From assembly GCF_003473485.1 (NCBI RefSeq), contig NC_053043.1, positions 12,844,001 to 12,908,000 of the forward strand: a DNA stretch of 64,000 nt, given 5' to 3'. The position numbers were made by a program, and so were the translations under genes. Below the pieces are notes generated by a model. It did not search any database. It was not told the origin of the DNA and saw only the letters and a program-made list of their open reading frames with translations. Source of the stretch: Medicago truncatula. Lineage: Eukaryota > Streptophyta > Magnoliopsida > Fabales > Fabaceae. Within the stretch, counting starts at the first letter, position 1, and the number at the start of each line of letters is the position of its first letter. Shown here in pieces: positions 10,948 to 22,354 of this stretch.

Positions 10948-12143
10948 ATGGCACCTAATTATGTTAATAGAGTCACAGCTTCCATTGTTGTTTTGCATGC
11001 CTTCCTTATCTTGACCCAAATATCTTGTTCTTTTGTGCTCACTCCCCCCAAAAATTATTCAGATGTTGATCTTCTCGAATTTCCTCTTAATTTAGAGTAC
11101 TTGGAGGCTGAATTCTTTTTATTTGGATCATTAGGTCATGGATTGGATGTAGTTGCTCCAGAGTTAGCAGAGGGTGGCCCTCCTCCTATTGGGGCAAAAG
11201 TGGCCAGACTTGGTGACCTTGTTAGGGATGTTATATTACAGTTTGGTGTGCAAGAAATTGGACACTTGAGGTTCTCCCTCTAACTCTTTTTAAATCTAAT
11301 AACTTATCATATATATTATTTTATTATCTCTATATCTTGAGTTGAGTTTCTTGTTAATTTGGTTATTGTGTTGAATAATTCAATTTTAAAAAATACATTC
11401 CCTTTGAGTTGAATCATTGTATGTGTGTGAGTAAAGTTGTATGAATCTTTATTGTAGGGCTATAAAGAGCACAGTGAGAGGATTTCCTAGACCTTTATTA
11501 GATCTAAGCAAATCATCATTTGCCAAGATAATGGATAGTGCCTTTGGACATCCTCTTCACCCTCCTTTTGATCCTTATGCAAATGATATCAACTATCTGA
11601 TTGCATCATATGTGATTCCTTATGTTGGTCTTACTGGTTATGTTGGAGCCAATCCACTATTGCGAAATGCTACTTCCAAGAAGGTATATAACTAAAAAAC
11701 TATCATGCATCTACTTACAAATTTTCATGTTTGTACTATGATTTCACCATTAGATGTATAATAATGTTGCATGTATTTAACAGCTAGTTGCAGGCCTTCT
11801 AGGAGTAGAAGCAGGCCAAGATGCAGTTATAAGAACATTGTTATACGAACGTCGAGCATGGAAGGTGCATCCTTATGGAGTAACTGTGGCAGAGTTCACT
11901 AATCGTATCTCAACCCTTAGGAATAAATTAGGGAATGAGGGTGTGAAAGATGAGGGTCTTGGATTCACATCTCCTTTCTCAGGAAACATCCTTTCTGCTG
12001 ATAATAATTCACTATCATATCCAAGGACTCCACAAGAAATATTGAGGATTATATATGGAAGTGGTAATGAGAGTGTCCCTGGTGGCTTCTACCCTAAGGG
12101 AGCAGATGGTCGTATAGCAAGATATTACTTACACGATACTTAA
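10948..12143 (+). CDS. Desiccation-related protein PCC13-62 type, three exons, 302 aa
   Basis: Exons are 10948-11270, 11458-11683 and 11784-12143. All introns are GT-AG and the joined frame is open (323+226+360 nt = 302 codons plus stop). Residues 1-28 form a signal peptide (hydrophobic VTASIVVLHAFLILTQISCS), so the protein is probably secreted. Next come the ferritin-like segment LLEFPLNLEYLEAEFFLFG with E and H residues of the helix pair, the second helical part ...QFGVQEIGHLRAIK (E-x2-H), and YANDINYLIASYVIPYVGLTGYVGANP. The C-terminal part has LLGVEAGQDAVIRTLLYER and the conserved VPGGFYPKGADG end. The family is associated with desiccation or water-deficit responses; its enzymatic role is not settled. 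Length is normal for the family. A paralogous last exon lies 11 kb upstream on the same strand (2-271). Confidence 0.92.
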
Positions 12144-12427
12144 TTAGAGTTATTGAAAACTAATTCTCTAGGTATTATCTCTACTTTGTAGATTAAGACC
12201 ATGGAGAGTAAATATAAGAAAAATTATGTGTATGGACATCCATACACCTTGTGTATATCTTGAGAGAGAAGTAAATAAAAATGGTGATGTGATATATATG
12301 TTGGTGATGTAATAGAAAGGGAAAGATAGTGAGAAAATAAGTGTAGAAAATAAAAGATGTCTAAATATCATTGTTGAAAATATAATAAAAATTCTATATT
12401 GTATAATTAGTGTATGATACTATACAT

Positions 12428-12618
12428 CAAGAGTAGTGTTATTTGAACATCTATTTGCTTGACAACTAAATAGACAACCATGTTTTTACAAAGAAAAATA
12501 TGCATTGGCATAAAAATCAAAGTAATAGAGAGAGAGAAAGTAAAAATATAACGTGAGTATGAGAGAGAAAGTTGTCACAAAAATTATTATAAAATGGTTG
12601 TACAAATATCATTTCTCA
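12428..12618. repeat. MITE-like inverted repeat
   Basis: The left end AGTGTTATTTGAACATC pairs with the reverse complement of the right end, AATGATATTTGTACAACC, around a purine-rich 'agagagagaaag' core. The region 12215-12385 has related but poorer ends ('tatggacatc'/'gatgtctaaatat'). Confidence 0.45.
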
Positions 12619-13084
12619 TACATCAAACCAAAAGCCACGTCATGTAGCTTCAACGTGAAAAAAGATTGGTGAACACCTGATCCATCCAACCCACATATCT
12701 TCTTTCTCTTGGTTTTTAAATGACTTTAGACTGGCCTGTTTAATAAGACGAGTCTGTTATAGAACATCTGTTGATCTTTAAATGGATCAAGTGTGACCTT
12801 TGGATGTCTTTTCCCCATTTGTCAGAGTAATTGCTTAGGCAGAATGGACGTGTTTCAAGCATTCATAAATATAATGCTTATGTTGTACTTTAGTGAACTA
12901 TTTATCAAATGGATCAAGTATTTCATGAATACTTGTTGCATATTATACATGATGAAACGTGGTGTCCATTTATGGAGACAAACTGGCCATTCGATCTTGG
13001 TTCTATAAGGTCGCTCGTTTCATATTATTGCTTCATGTAAAGACTATCCATCAAAGCTTGTCAAATTGAGCAGTAATAATAGAG

Positions 13085-13245
13085 CAAGATAAGGCATATA
13101 GAAGATATGGTTATAAAATACCTTTGAATAATGGTGCAGAATATACTAAACATCCTCTATATGCTAGTGATCTCGAGAAGATTGTAGCAGAAGTGCTGCC
13201 CAATATCGATAGAGGCTTAGACTGAGGAGGAGTTACTTAAGATAT
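13085..13245 (+). pseudogene. Coding-like fragment of unrecognised gene
   Basis: One frame reads without interruption from about 13086 to 13218: QDKAYRRYGYKIPLNNGAEY, then TKHPLYASDLEKIVAEVLPN, then IDRGLD and a stop. After a frameshift, EELLKILSE follows. Composition and continuity look like real protein rather than chance, but I do not recognise the family, and there is no start or splice context. It may be the tail of a degraded gene or gene fragment. Confidence 0.3.
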
Positions 13246-13519
13246 TGAGCGAGTAACTCCACATTTAGGGTACTATTTTCATGTTTTGATGTAGTGCAAT
13301 TATTATCTCCCGACTCGATTGACTCGCAACTTCCAATCGTTTTACACAAGGGCATTTTGGCAATTTGGGGGGCTGTAAGCAATTCAAGGGACCCAAAGAG
13401 CAATTTTACATTTTTTGTTATTAATATTATTGATTTTATGGCCCATCTCTGCAGCTTACTAATCGGAAAGGTCAGCAAAAGAAGAAAAAAAATTATAAAA
13501 CTTATAATTAATTAAACTT

Positions 13520-13639
13520 CAGAAATCTCCGTCTCGCCTTAGTCTACTACTTCGTACTGTGAGATTCATCGCAGCAACAACAGCACCATCGTCTTTTCAT
13601 CGCGATCGATCATTGTTCCAGATTCACCTCAATTTTTAG
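13520..13639 (+). other. Candidate 5'UTR exon of EMC6
   Basis: A GC-richer stretch ('cagcaacaacagcaccatcgtc', 'gcgatcgatc') ends at the donor TTTTTAG|GTATTT (13639/13640). It would splice to the acceptor TTCACAG|GAAC at 15898/15899, 26 bp before the EMC6 start codon. The leader intron would be 2259 bp long. This is inferred from splice signals and composition only. Confidence 0.5.
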
Positions 13640-13893
13640 GTATTTAATCCACTTTATTATTACAATGATTCTCGTAATTAACATTGGAATTTTTCTATGA
13701 TAGTTTTGGTGACAGTGATTAATTTGTTTTCCTGTGATTTCTAAATTGACCAATCTAACCCAAAGTTTCTCCAGATCAGTTTTGTTGTTTTGTTTGATTG
13801 ATCCAGATTTGAAACCCCTTTTTTAGAATTTCAACTCTAAGTACTAGTTAGTTAGTTTTAGCTTAAGTGGTGGCTTTGTTAGGGAGTAGCGTT

Positions 13894-14167
13894 AGTCCTT
13901 GTTTGGTTAAAATGCTTAATTAAGTGCTTATAGCTTAAGGGATTATCATACATTGATACAAATAAGTGCTTATGTATGATCTATTTCTATAACAAAAGAT
14001 TAAATAAGTCAGAATATTTTTAGATAAGCAGGCTATAAGCAGATTTTACAGCCCATCCTGGAGAACTTATGGACATGTCGTAAGTTGTTTCCGTAAGCTC
14101 TCTCAAATAGTCTTTTATGTCGGTTGTAGTATAGTATGCTCAAATAAGTCAATCCAACCAGGTCCTT
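13894..14167. repeat. MITE (hAT-like) in EMC6 leader intron
   Basis: The ends AGTCCTTGTTTGGTTAAA and CAATCCAACCAGGTCCTT are inverted. The core contains 'agtgcttat', 'ataagcaggctataagc' and 'ataagtcaatcca', shared with the element at 23804-24080. Edges are good to a few bases. Confidence 0.55.
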
Positions 14168-14359
14168 AGTTTTTTGTTTTCCTTCCTATAAGCACTGTTT
14201 ATGTATCTTTCATTTACATCTTTAACCAATCCAAATAGGCCCTTGGTTTGTTTTCTTATAAATATTGCTCGTGTATGCTTTGTTTACATCTTTTAATCAA
14301 AATTTTACCCTTTGATATTTATGTTCACTTCCTTGAAATTGAGTATGACATACGCAAAG

Positions 14360-14600
14360 GAAATGGGTTTGTAATTGTGGTAATAGTAGTATATGGTATT
14401 AGTAGTGTTGTGAATGTAGTGCGTTTTGACAAAAGAAAGAGACTTGTATTAATTATATCTAGTTATCCACTGTATAATATGAAAGAAATTGTGTCCGGAA
14501 TTATTTCCTATAATGATTGTGAATACTCTCTCATGAGGACCAAAACTTGTTCTCATCTTCCTAAAGTACAATATATCTACTAAACCAGAAAGATCAGAAG
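14360..14600 (+). repeat. Dispersed repeat, copy 2
   Basis: Paralogous to 6325-6625 in the same orientation, here inside EMC6 intron 1. It lacks the internal tandem duplication seen in copy 1. Just downstream, 14625-14690 contains a tandem pair of 'ctagttttaaaattttaagt'. Confidence 0.6.
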
Positions 14601-15924
14601 TATGTACTACATATTTGAGGTCATCTAGTTTTAAAATTTTAAGTTACAGTGTGTTGAAAATATTAACTAGTTTTAAAATTTTAAGTGACAAAATGTGTTG
14701 GACATAGTGATCATGTTACACCATGTGTATCGGTTATTTCGAATAAAGTTACCAGCTTAACATACAAAGTACATTGACATTAATCCATTGACCCCAAGAC
14801 AAAGTTATTTTTTTCTATAAATGTTTGTAATTTTTAGGGACAAGATGTGGACACAAATGTGAAAATAATCAGCCTTATGGGAACTAGCCCACCAATCATA
14901 AGAGGACTTTGCAAACAATAGGAGCAATGTATCTTATATCTCCCACAAAGTTTCTTCAATTTATTTGGGGGATAATATTCAACTAGCATATATTGGTAGA
15001 GTTAGCGCTTAACATGAATATATCAAACATCAAAATGTCTAATTTGAACTCTTTTAGTTGGTATACCCGTATACATATTGAATAATTTCTGGACTTTATA
15101 TTGTGTGGTCTCCTTATTTTCCTCCAATTTCTCTTATTTATTCCTTATTTTGTACTCTGGATTCAAAAATGTTGTTGTGGTCAAATAATTGTAATCCAGA
15201 TAGAAATGTCCGAAGTTGGAGATTTTTCTAAAGCTCCACTTGAACATTGTAACTTGCCTAACTTCAAATTGTTTTGCACAAAGCTATCAAATACAGTAGG
15301 TTAAATCTACTTTTCCTATTCATTATATATGCATGTGACTTGTGAGTGTGTCAAATATGGTACTGACTCGGACTTGAGTTCATGACTTGTGGTATGACCA
15401 TGTGATTTAGAACTACCTGTTTGTTAACCACAGTGAAGTGTTTCTTTGTAACACTAATATAAAGGAAATCTAAAAGTAACTAGAAATTATGCTTGGACCT
15501 TTTTTCTGTACAAATTTTCCCTTAATAACGGAGTTATTTTCCAAATTTAAAAGAAAATTTAAAAACATACAACATGATTATTGAAACTGAAATTTAGACA
15601 AGTAGATATAACATAGATGTAATGAAACAGAAAAGTCAATTAAATTTAAACGAAGAATACAATAAGACACAAAAACATATATATACAACAAAGTGCAAGC
15701 AGACAAACACTTTAGTGTTTTTCTTTACACTAGGAGTTATATGCAGGAAGTCCAGGGTTCAATCCCTGCTACTAACATTTCCCCCTCCCCCTAACAAAAT
15801 AACTACTACATTTGCTTATAAGAAAAATTAAGAATCGAACACTGTGATTTATTTATTTACTTTCAGCAAAAGTCATTCAGTTTTCTTTTTGTTCACAGGA
15901 ACATATCAAATTAGACAGAATATT

Positions 15925-18471
15925 ATGGCTGGACATTCTGGGTCAGGTTCATCAGAGAAGAAATCAAGCAATGGAGTGAATGAGTTGTTGACTTTTAATG
16001 CTGAGAATATGCAAAGCAACATGAAAACCATATATTACAGGTTTGGTTTGACTGCACATTCTTAATACTATGTTGACTTGAATATATACATACAACTAGA
16101 AGCGTTATATGTGTGTGGGGTGAACCATAGAGCGGAAATAGAAGAAGTTTTGTTGTTCTTTACAAGATTATGGAACATTCTGAGAGGCAAAGTTGTTTGG
16201 GGTGGCAGTTTTAGTATATTATGGAATTGTATGATTCTATTTCCTTGTATATGAAACAGTCACACAAGCACTTGACGTGTGAATATATAACACTCTTACA
16301 GAAAGGGGAAACAAGGATGTGTGTGTTAGTGGGTTGGGAGATGAAAAGAAACACCTGGTTCAATGTTGTCTAAGGTTTACAATTGGATTTTCTTTTTTTA
16401 TTTTGCAGCCGGACATTTTTATCTATAATTGGCGGAGTTGTTGCTGGTATTTTGGGATTCACAGGCTTGAAAGGATTTATCTTTTACGTACTTCTCATGG
16501 CATTTACTTCAGTCGGGCTCATAGCCAAAGCAAAATTTTCAATCCACACATACTTTGATTCGTGGAACCGTGTGCTGATTGATGGCTTTCTCGGTGGTCT
16601 AATGGTAGGTTGTTTATGTTCACTTCATTTTTCTTTTTTCATGATTTGTGTATTAGAAACTTTACTTTTGAAGAAGAAATTAGTTTGGATAAGATGGGTA
16701 GAAACACATACAAATAGGAAACTGGATATCATCGTCAAAGAAAATAAAATTTAGAAAGTCAGGGAAAGCAAATAAAGCACATCAACATTTTAGGGTTAGC
16801 AAAACACTTTGCTTATTAACTACTTGAAGCCCCTGAACAACATGCTTGAGGTCACTATATTCTTTATGCCATAAAAGATGTAGTGGCAAAGTTTTGTCTA
16901 GAAAACTGTTTCAGCAAAAAGATTCAAACTGACAGAAGATGTCCATGAGATATCTCCTGATAATTTTGTATTTTATAAAAAAAAAGTGTTGAGCACTTAG
17001 AGAGACTGGGAAAAGGCTCGTGTACCTTAGATGTTTTCCATTAAAAAATTAGCATTCTGCTCCAACCAAAGATTCCACGAGATAGCTTACAAAGTTCATT
17101 ACCATAATACTTTCTGATACTCTACACATAAGTTTGAACTTGTGAAAGAAAACGTTTCAACCACTGAGAGGATACATATTGTAGTCACCAGATACACTAG
17201 ATGGCCCTACTCTAAATGTAATTAGCTGCTTGGCAATGTAAAGCAAATGTGCTTTATTTGACTATTTTCTAATTCAGAGGTACATGTGACTTACACAATT
17301 GGAAACAGAGTGTTATTGGCCTTATGTATATGTAAAATTCCCTTTAGTATTAATCATACTAGTAAGTACTACTCTGCCCAAGCCTATGAATCTACTAGTA
17401 ACTTTTTAAATTATCAGTGGCCTTCTCTGGCAGAAATTTTTATCTGTTTGGACTCAGAAATTGGTTAAGAAAATCAAAGAATGACTTACGAATAAGTATA
17501 TTAAAATTACCTAGAGAGAGTCCAAATCATTTTTTCTAGGTTACATAACAAACAAACAGAGTCAAGCAAAGGTAGATGGAAATCTCATTGAAAACATTCT
17601 CTATCAGATTAGTGCCCTAGAATCCAAAACTTACATAGAATCCAAGCATCTAACCCGATATTGATTACTTATCTGTAACAGATTAGTGCCTAAGAGGATT
17701 AAAAGATTCCCACACCTGGTCACCTAGCAAAACCATACTTGTTAACCCATTTATTCAACAATTATATATGACTTTCATGCAATTGTGTGATATCTTTCAG
17801 AACATGTATTTCTGTGGTCTATATCTTAGCAAGTGTACAGTGTAATCTGCTCAATTGTTCACTTTTGCTATTACGGTCCAAAAAGAGATTTTATAATGTT
17901 CTTATAGGAAATGTGATGATTTGTAAAATATATAGCTTTGTTTCATTAATGGTGTGTGGGTGTATCCTTTCTCGCCCCCTATATATTTTTCTCTAGAATG
18001 TGCATGTGTTCAACATTATAACTTCCCCTTTTTTGATCTTATGCAGTCGTTCGTGCTGTTCTGGACGTATCCTTTTCTTTGTCAATAATACTTGAAGTAT
18101 GATTGCCTATTTAATTTTAATTAAATATTATCATATATTTTAGTTATGGATTTAGTTTTTTCATAATTGCATCATAACTTGGTTCATAAACATGAAAAGA
18201 AATTTGGGTTGGGGAGGATTTGGGTAAGATAAATTATGTTTCATAACAACTTTGAAATGTCATGAATACACGGGTGGAAATCCCAGATGTTCTTGAGCAG
18301 CCATTGCCATGCTCACTCAACTTAACAGTCGTTACTCCAGGGCATCCTACTAAACACAACCTAAAATAACCGATGTTCCTGCATATATATCTTCTACTTA
18401 AATTCTTGCTACCATGTTGTGGTTCCTTGACAATATACAGATTTGCATATGACATTGCTCATATATTTTGA
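15925..18471 (+). CDS. EMC6: ER membrane protein complex subunit 6, four coding exons, 120 aa
   Basis: Coding exons are 15925-16040, 16409-16604, 18047-18066 (only 20 nt) and 18441-18471. All introns are GT-AG and the joined frame is 120 codons plus stop. The product starts MAGHSGSGSSEKK, has the conserved NMKTIYYSRTFLSIIGG segment, three hydrophobic stretches (about residues 42-57, 60-79 and 95-115), the HTYFDSWNR-LIDGFLGGLM loop and ends FAYDIAHIF. This matches plant EMC6, often annotated as 'Rab5-interacting family protein'. EMC6 is a core membrane subunit of the EMC, an insertase for tail-anchored and multipass proteins in the ER. The ATG lies 26 bp after the acceptor of a leader intron. 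The tiny third exon supplies SFVLFWT and is needed to keep the last segment in frame. Confidence 0.92.
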
Positions 18472-20290
18472 CCGCTGGAATTTGCAAATGTTTCTAGAGA
18501 AGGAGTTATTTCTCCATCGTTGCGGCTGTTTAGAATGAAGTTACAACTTACACCCTTCACTTATTAGATAGCTCCATGATGTTCCCGTTTTTAAACTATG
18601 TAAACTTTACTTCCATTATCTTATATGTTCGTTCATGTATAATTTAATATAGAACTACAAGTGGGAAGGACTCAATGTCAAAGGATGTGGTGTCTATTGA
18701 ATTGTTCTCTAGGATATTTTTCTTGAAGTTTACTTTGTGATATAGAATGCAATTTGGCCAATTTTATTTCATTATTCTGATTAGCTTTACTTTTGTATGA
18801 AGCAATATCAATGACTAACCATCTTTCTAGTTCTAGGATAAAGAGTTTTTGGTTGACATTGTCATGTTTAAGCTTGAAATAAATCGAACTTGGTTGCTAT
18901 TATAATTCTTATGGCCCTATCCTGCGTTGTGCAAGAAGGGAAAGATGCCATTAATACTAATAGTTTGGAAGTGTTGCCATTTAAATACAAAGGAGCATAT
19001 TTAGCCAGAACATAAGAACCAAGTATTTTACTTGTAGCCCTTAAATTAATCTTGATGATTTTGGAACATCTTTAATTAAAAAAATCCCCTATAACCTTAA
19101 TCTGTATAGAAAAAGTTGCTAGACTTTATTTATTTATTTATTTTGACATGGAAAAGAATATTTCATTATAAGGTGTTTGACAATATATCAAATGCCAAGA
19201 CAATATCAAAATAATTGGGAGCATCTTCAATTCACACATCCTCATGAGATGATGCGTAATGTGCGCAAATTTTAAATTTTGAAAATGAAAAGAGAGAGGT
19301 TATTAACAAATTGTAAGTAAATTGTTAATAAAGTAGTTGGCTAGCCTTATTAACAAAGAGAGAGCTCTTGGATGAACTCTAATATCTTTGACATGCAAAG
19401 TAGTTGGCACTTCATCAAACTACCATATCCTCTCTTCCTAATATTGTAGTAACATGTTTAGAAGCACATCACTATATTCTCCCTCGCCTATCTTTCTCTC
19501 CCTTGTTGGCATTTTCTCCATGACTCCATCTTTTGAGTTTCTTAGACTCCTCAGAAGACCAAGTCAATGGAAGTTCCAACTCCGATGAAGCCTCTTGAAC
19601 CTAATTCAAATCATTGAGACTAAGGAACAGCTCCATGCCTACAAGAGATGACATGATCTAATGGTGGAAAGGTGTTATTTTCAAATATTAAGTTCATCTA
19701 TTTTGATATAACAGGTGAGTTCATTTTTGGGTGAACATGGTTTGTTTCAATTTATTTTGATATACCCCATTCCAGCCCATCCACTTGTCTCATTTATCAT
19801 TCGGAGACTAATACTACTTTTTTTTTTTTTAATAAAAAAATATACTCTAAAAAATTTATTTCTTTTTTTTTATTTGTCAAAAAACCTAACTATTAAGAAT
19901 TCACTTTTTAAGATGAACAAGTGAAATGTTAGGGGGTTTGAATTCCGGTCTATGTATATATTAAGAGACCTAAAAAATTTATTTTTATGTATCCTTTTTA
20001 TTTTATTTTTTGGGTTAAATATCAGTCTTTAATTTATTTATTTTTTGAGGAGTTGGTCTTTAATTTAATATTATTAAAATTACTTTTTACTTTATAAATT
20101 TTTTTTTTTTTCAGTAAAAAGTGAGTAAATCAAAGAGTGGTTTAATACTGTTAAGAAAATAGTAGTTTAAGATTAAAAGATAAAAGTTTTTTTTTTTGAC
20201 AAAAAGTAAAAGATAAAAGTTATTCTCTTAACCAAAAAAAAAGAGTATATATATCTAAAAAAAATATCTTTTGATGCGTCAAACAAGAAA
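18472..20290. other. EMC6 3' flank and intergenic DNA
   Basis: The 3'UTR of EMC6 presumably lies within 18472-18720. Beyond it I see AT-rich sequence, poly-T tracts (19799-19810, 19865, 20100-20112) and, at 20175-20221, a duplicated 'taaaagataaaagtt' flanking TTTTTTTTTTGACAAAA, which looks like a SINE tail footprint. A minus-strand coding-like stretch near 19500-19650 could not be assigned. Confidence 0.4.
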
Positions 20291-20298
20291 GAAAAAAT

Positions 20299-20306
20299 AT
20301 AAATAG
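20299..20306 (+). promoter_or_regulatory. TATA box of the 85-aa gene
   Basis: TATAAATA stands 82-89 bp upstream of the ATG at 20388, with no intervening ATG in a good context. It supports the small downstream frame as a transcribed gene. Confidence 0.5.
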
Positions 20307-20387
20307 GATAGGAATATTACTATTACCCACTTCATTCAATAATTGAAAAGGAAATTCCATTCGAAAATTCAAAGAGTTTGAAGAAGC

Positions 20388-20645
20388 ATGGGCACGAGAT
20401 GGTTAAGGGGCATGTCAATCTTCCGGTGGCCGGAGTTAGATCTGTCGTTTCCTTGGTCAGTATTCCGGTGGCCGGCGTTGAACCTTTCGTATTGGAACGT
20501 TGGCCGGAGCTTTCAAGAGACTCTGTTACGGTGGAACTTTTGGTTGGTTGATGACGTGTTGTGGGAACTCGTCAGGTGTATCGAGTCTTTGGCTTTGTTA
20601 TCTATAATTTGTTATTATTTCCTTTGTTGCGGTTGTACTCTCTGA
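20388..20645 (+). CDS. Small plant protein with C-terminal membrane segment, 85 aa, function unknown
   Basis: A single-exon frame starting MGTRWLRGMSIFRWPELDLS, with a TATA box at 20299 and a good start context (gaagcATGG). Two consecutive similar blocks, FRWPELDLSFPW (about residues 12-23) and FRWPALNLSYWN (about 26-37), form an internal repeat. The C-terminal third, DDVLWELVRCIESLALLSII followed by CYYFLCCGCTL, is a hydrophobic segment ending in a cysteine cluster. The region is GC-richer than its surroundings, as expected for real coding DNA. The C-terminal pattern (VLW....ESLAL...CYFFLCCG) reminds me of small plant-specific proteins of unknown role, but I cannot name a family. Membrane anchoring and lipidation of the terminal cysteines are inference. 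Confidence 0.6.
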   Translation: MGTRWLRGMSIFRWPELDLSFPWSVFRWPALNLSYWNVGRSFQETLLRWNFWLVDDVLWELVRCIESLALLSIICYYFLCCGCTL

Positions 20646-22047
20646 TTTTTCAATATAGTTCATGATATTTAATTCGTCTGTATAGTTTTCTTTTTCTAAA
20701 GTTCGTGTGTCTAATTAAAACCTAGAAATATTAAAGTTGTGACAGAATTGTATATACTATTTGTAATGTGTGCTGTGAATCTGTGTTATCTTGAGAATCA
20801 GGTTACTCTCAATCTCAAATTTGTGGAGTTCAGTTAGTTACACAGTTTTGACCATTAATTTTTTATTGAAGGGGTTGTTGCGACCATAATAAGTTATTAA
20901 GTATTAATTTAACATAAATGCTAATAAATATTCTAAAACAACTTGTTAAGAAGTCTAAAAAGTATTTTGTTTTTTTCGTTATTGAAATCTAAAGAGGATT
21001 GAAAATGGTGTATTTAACATGAGTATTATCAACAATGACCACAGAAGGTTGGGAAGATGGAGTTGTCCATCCTCTTGGCCAGTTGGGTGTACAATTTTCC
21101 ATAAAAAAATTTGACATCAAAAGTTAGACAAATAATTTAGCATCCGGATGATTATTAGCTCGAACTTGAAACGTAGTAGTGACTTGTTTTGCCTTAATTC
21201 ATTGAGAGAAATGTTATCAATATCCAATAACTCAATAGATAATAATCCACTTGAGTTGCTTTGGTGATATTGACTTAAGATCTCCTCCTCGTGAGTATAT
21301 GTATGTATATTCATGGGTTGCACGGTGGTGACAGGTGATCCGTTAAGGTAATGTAACTTCAAACAAGTCCTTATCACACAGTAAAAAGTACTTGGTGCAC
21401 CTCAGCAAACATATATATTTTTTAGTATTGAAGACAAAGTAAGAAGTACTTGGTGTCCAATGAGTAAAACTATCAATGCCTTGTGTTTTGCAATATTGAA
21501 ACTTGAAAATCATGTTAGATTTCAAGGTTTGGATGGCTCAAACTTCAATCTGTGATGATGAAATGTGGTTTAATCATAAAAATTACTTTAACTAAATTTA
21601 AATTTTACAAAATCAATCATTGCTAAAATCAGTTTTTGTCATGCAAAATGAAACACATGAAGTATGAAATACATTCTGACTCCTATGCTAACCAGCCACT
21701 AAAAAAAGCGACATAAATATCACTCGTCACCACTACTCACCTCAAAAGAACACCTTTGTAAAAGAGAACTTACTTCTCATCACCAACACCGAGCCACATC
21801 CGAAGAACTCCTTCTCTAAAGATCATTCAGCTTCCACCACCGCACAACCTCCGGTCCACGAAGGAACACCATAAAAGCCCAAAACCAAACTAGCACCAAC
21901 ATACTGTGTTTGAGTCAATAGTAGTTTGAGAATGCAATCAATACCATCGTAGTTTTGAGAATGGCCTCGTATTTGAATTGAAATACAATAGTCATGATAT
22001 ATATGTATATGTGTATATAATATAACAAAGCAAAGAAGGTCAATAAT
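20646..22047. other. Intergenic, no gene seen
   Basis: Mostly AT-rich DNA. Minus-strand frames at 21117-21525 and 21823-22109 show no domain; the last is the antisense of the tRNA gene. A TATA-like 'gtatatataatataac' lies about 30 bp upstream of the tRNA. Confidence 0.45.
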
Positions 22048-22119
22048 GGATCTGTGGCGCAATGGTAGCGCGTCTGACTCCAGATCAGAAGGTTGCGTGT
22101 TCGATTCACGTCAGGTTCA
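22048..22119 (+). tRNA. trnW-CCA: tRNA-Trp (CCA anticodon)
   Basis: A 72-nt gene with all four arms. The acceptor stem GGATCTG pairs with CAGGTTC, followed by discriminator A (22119). The D arm is GCGC-AATGGTA-GCGC, the anticodon arm TCTGA-CTCCAGA-TCAGA with anticodon CCA at 22080-22082, and the T arm has GTTCGATTC. Internal promoter boxes A (TGGCGCAATGG) and B (GGTTGCGTGTTCGATTC region) are present. The CCA tail is not encoded, as expected for a nuclear gene. It has no intron. Position 6-67 is T-A where I remember C-G in the common plant form, so pairing is kept. Confidence 0.95.
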
Positions 22120-22125
22120 TTACCC

Positions 22126-22131
22126 TTTTTT
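22126..22131 (+). terminator. Pol III terminator of tRNA-Trp
   Basis: A run of six T residues starts 7 bp after the tRNA 3' end, the usual RNA polymerase III termination signal. Confidence 0.75.
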
Positions 22132-22354
22132 ATGTTCTTTTTTGACAGAAAATGCTTCTCTAGAACAGGGGCCAGATAGAAAGAGATTACGAAAGAGAGC
22201 TTTGAGATTATTTTTTCCTTAGTTATACTTTAATTTATAGAGATTACTTTTCTTCTTCTATGAGAAAATGATTATTTATTTTTTTGCATTTTAGGGAGTC
22301 TATGGTCTGTATCATTCTCCTATAACTTCATGTGTCACTGGATTTTGATAAAAT

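Larger units (their letters stand above)
12144..13519. other. Intergenic with MITEs and a coding-like scrap
   Basis: Downstream of the desiccation gene lie AT-rich sequence, two MITE-like stretches (about 12210-12390 and 12428-12618) and the coding-like fragment at 13085-13245. No intact gene was seen. Confidence 0.4.

Noticed and set aside
18234-18455. Minus-strand frame across EMC6 intron 3 and exon 4
   Set aside because: It overlaps the conserved last EMC6 exon on the other strand and has no features.
21915-22109. Minus-strand frame of 64 codons beginning MNRTRNLLIW
   Set aside because: It is the antisense of the tRNA-Trp gene and has no independent support.
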